Source: Rubrolithibacter danxiaensis (GTDB lineage Bacteria > Bacteroidota > Bacteroidia > Sphingobacteriales > Sphingobacteriaceae). Taken from it: a stretch of 64,000 nucleotides of DNA. Every line of letters begins with the position of its first letter. Position 1 is the first letter of the stretch. Below, in pieces: positions 63,357 to 64,000 of the stretch. The notes under the pieces are model-generated. The model did not search any database, was not told the origin of the DNA, and worked only from the letters and a program-made list of their open reading frames with translations. A program made the position numbers and the translations under genes. Location: positions 1-64,000 of the forward strand of contig NZ_JBKOPS010000001.1 of assembly GCF_047272945.1 (NCBI RefSeq). Direction: 5' to 3'.

Positions 63357-64000
63357 ATGGAAACAAAAGGTCAGACAGCCCTCATTACAGGCGCTACCAG
63401 CGGGATAGGATATGAATTAACAAAGCTTTTCGCCCAGGATAAATTCAACCTGATATTGGTTGCAAGAAATGAACAGCGCTTAAATGAAATTGCCGCAGAA
63501 TTAAAAAGCACATACCAGATAAATGTAACCGTTATTCCGAAGGACCTGGCAAATGATTCGGGCGCATTGGAAGTTTATGAAGAAACAAAACGGCAGGGCC
63601 TTACAGTTAATATTTTAGTTAATGATGCAGGTGTAGGTGAACGTGGAAAATTCACCGAAACGGACTTTCAGAAAGAACTGGAAATCATTCATCTCAACAT
63701 CATTTCGTTAACTCATCTTACCAAACTCTTTCTCAAAGAAATGGTTAGCCGCAATGAAGGAAGGATTTTACAACTGGCTTCTGTTGCATCGTATCAGCCT
63801 ACTCCCCTTTTAGCTGTTTATGCAGCTACCAAAGCATACGTACTCTCTTTAACCGATGCATTAATTCATGAGCTGAAAGATACCGGTGTTACCATGACAG
63901 CCTTAATTCCGGCCCCTACCGATACCGATTTCTTCAATAAGGCTCATGCAGAAAATACGGTTGCCGCACATAAAGCAGACGACCCGGCAATGGTTGCAAA
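63357..64000 (+). CDS. Short-chain dehydrogenase/reductase, 5' part (runs off window)
   Basis: At least 214 residues are open to the end of the window. Family motifs: ALITGATSGIGYEL (NAD(P) binding), VNDAGVGERG (NAG-like), LASVASYQPT with the catalytic serine and YAATKAY with the catalytic tyrosine and lysine. It has the look of the SDR group of short oxidoreductases with unknown carbonyl substrate. The ATG at 63357 follows a 109-base gap. The C-terminus is outside the window. Confidence 0.9.
   Translation, partial: METKGQTALITGATSGIGYELTKLFAQDKFNLILVARNEQRLNEIAAELKSTYQINVTVIPKDLANDSGALEVYEETKRQGLTVNILVNDAGVGERGKFTETDFQKELEIIHLNIISLTHLTKLFLKEMVSRNEGRILQLASVASYQPTPLLAVYAATKAYVLSLTDALIHELKDTGVTMTALIPAPTDTDFFNKAHAENTVAAHKADDPAMVA

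Overview
The window reads as the chromosome of a low-GC Bacteroidota bacterium, probably of the Sphingobacteriales (Pedobacter/Solitalea-like; the genus is a guess). Supporting signs are a giant SprB-repeat surface protein, a protein with a gliding-motility/T9SS type B C-terminus next to a PorP/SprF gene, a short RpoD without region 1.1, adjacent pyrG and yidC, a NagB-PIG-L fusion, and several promoters of the Bacteroidota form TAnnTTTG. Gene starts rarely have a strong Shine-Dalgarno sequence.

Layout. Positions 1-6864 (minus) hold the 5' part of a giant secreted adhesin. Its downstream portion is at least 11 near-identical 249-bp (83-residue) repeats that run off the window. Positions 7110-21273 are an exopolysaccharide locus of the Wzx/Wzy type: a lone receiver protein, a sugar-phosphate transferase with a degenerate receiver at its N-terminus, a short TolC-like protein, a Wzz/BY-kinase-like protein, membrane and soluble glycosyltransferases, a 41-residue membrane microprotein, a Wzy-like polymerase, a hexapeptide acyltransferase, an inverted block of a methyltransferase and two sister GT2 genes, a second GT4 and a Wzx flippase.

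Positions 21415-27244 are housekeeping: pyrG, yidC, a double-Gate membrane protein, mgsA and a DinB protein. Positions 27403-32043 carry the PKD/type B sorting protein and its PorP/SprF partner. After two small unknown proteins comes a minus-strand operon (33190-37262) of RidA, a DSD1-like PLP enzyme with an HxC metal motif, a membrane dipeptidase and a GntP-family transporter. It is best explained as D-serine or D-amino-acid use.

Positions 37335-43334 hold a small membrane ORF, a frameshifted remnant, the NagB-PIG-L fusion with a (GTTA)5 tract in its leader, a three-gene TrpX-type ABC importer and a head-GIN protein. Positions 43458-54469 hold recQ, a TolB-propeller/amidohydrolase, a META lipoprotein, a BaiN-like flavoprotein, an MBL hydrolase, a divergent solitary GroES-like protein, rpoD, endonuclease V and an aldo/keto reductase. 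The glutamate synthase operon gltBD (minus) follows, then the SRP RNA gene, a FSA-type transaldolase, a YpdA-like disulfide reductase, a small protein related to one at 32 kb, and the start of an SDR gene cut by the window end.

The surface-related regions (adhesin, polysaccharide, T9SS cargo) are where the unusual structure lies: mosaic repeats, a phosphoacceptor-less receiver fused to the initiating transferase, and a translationally coupled microprotein. No tRNA, rRNA operon, insertion sequence, CRISPR array or prophage was seen.
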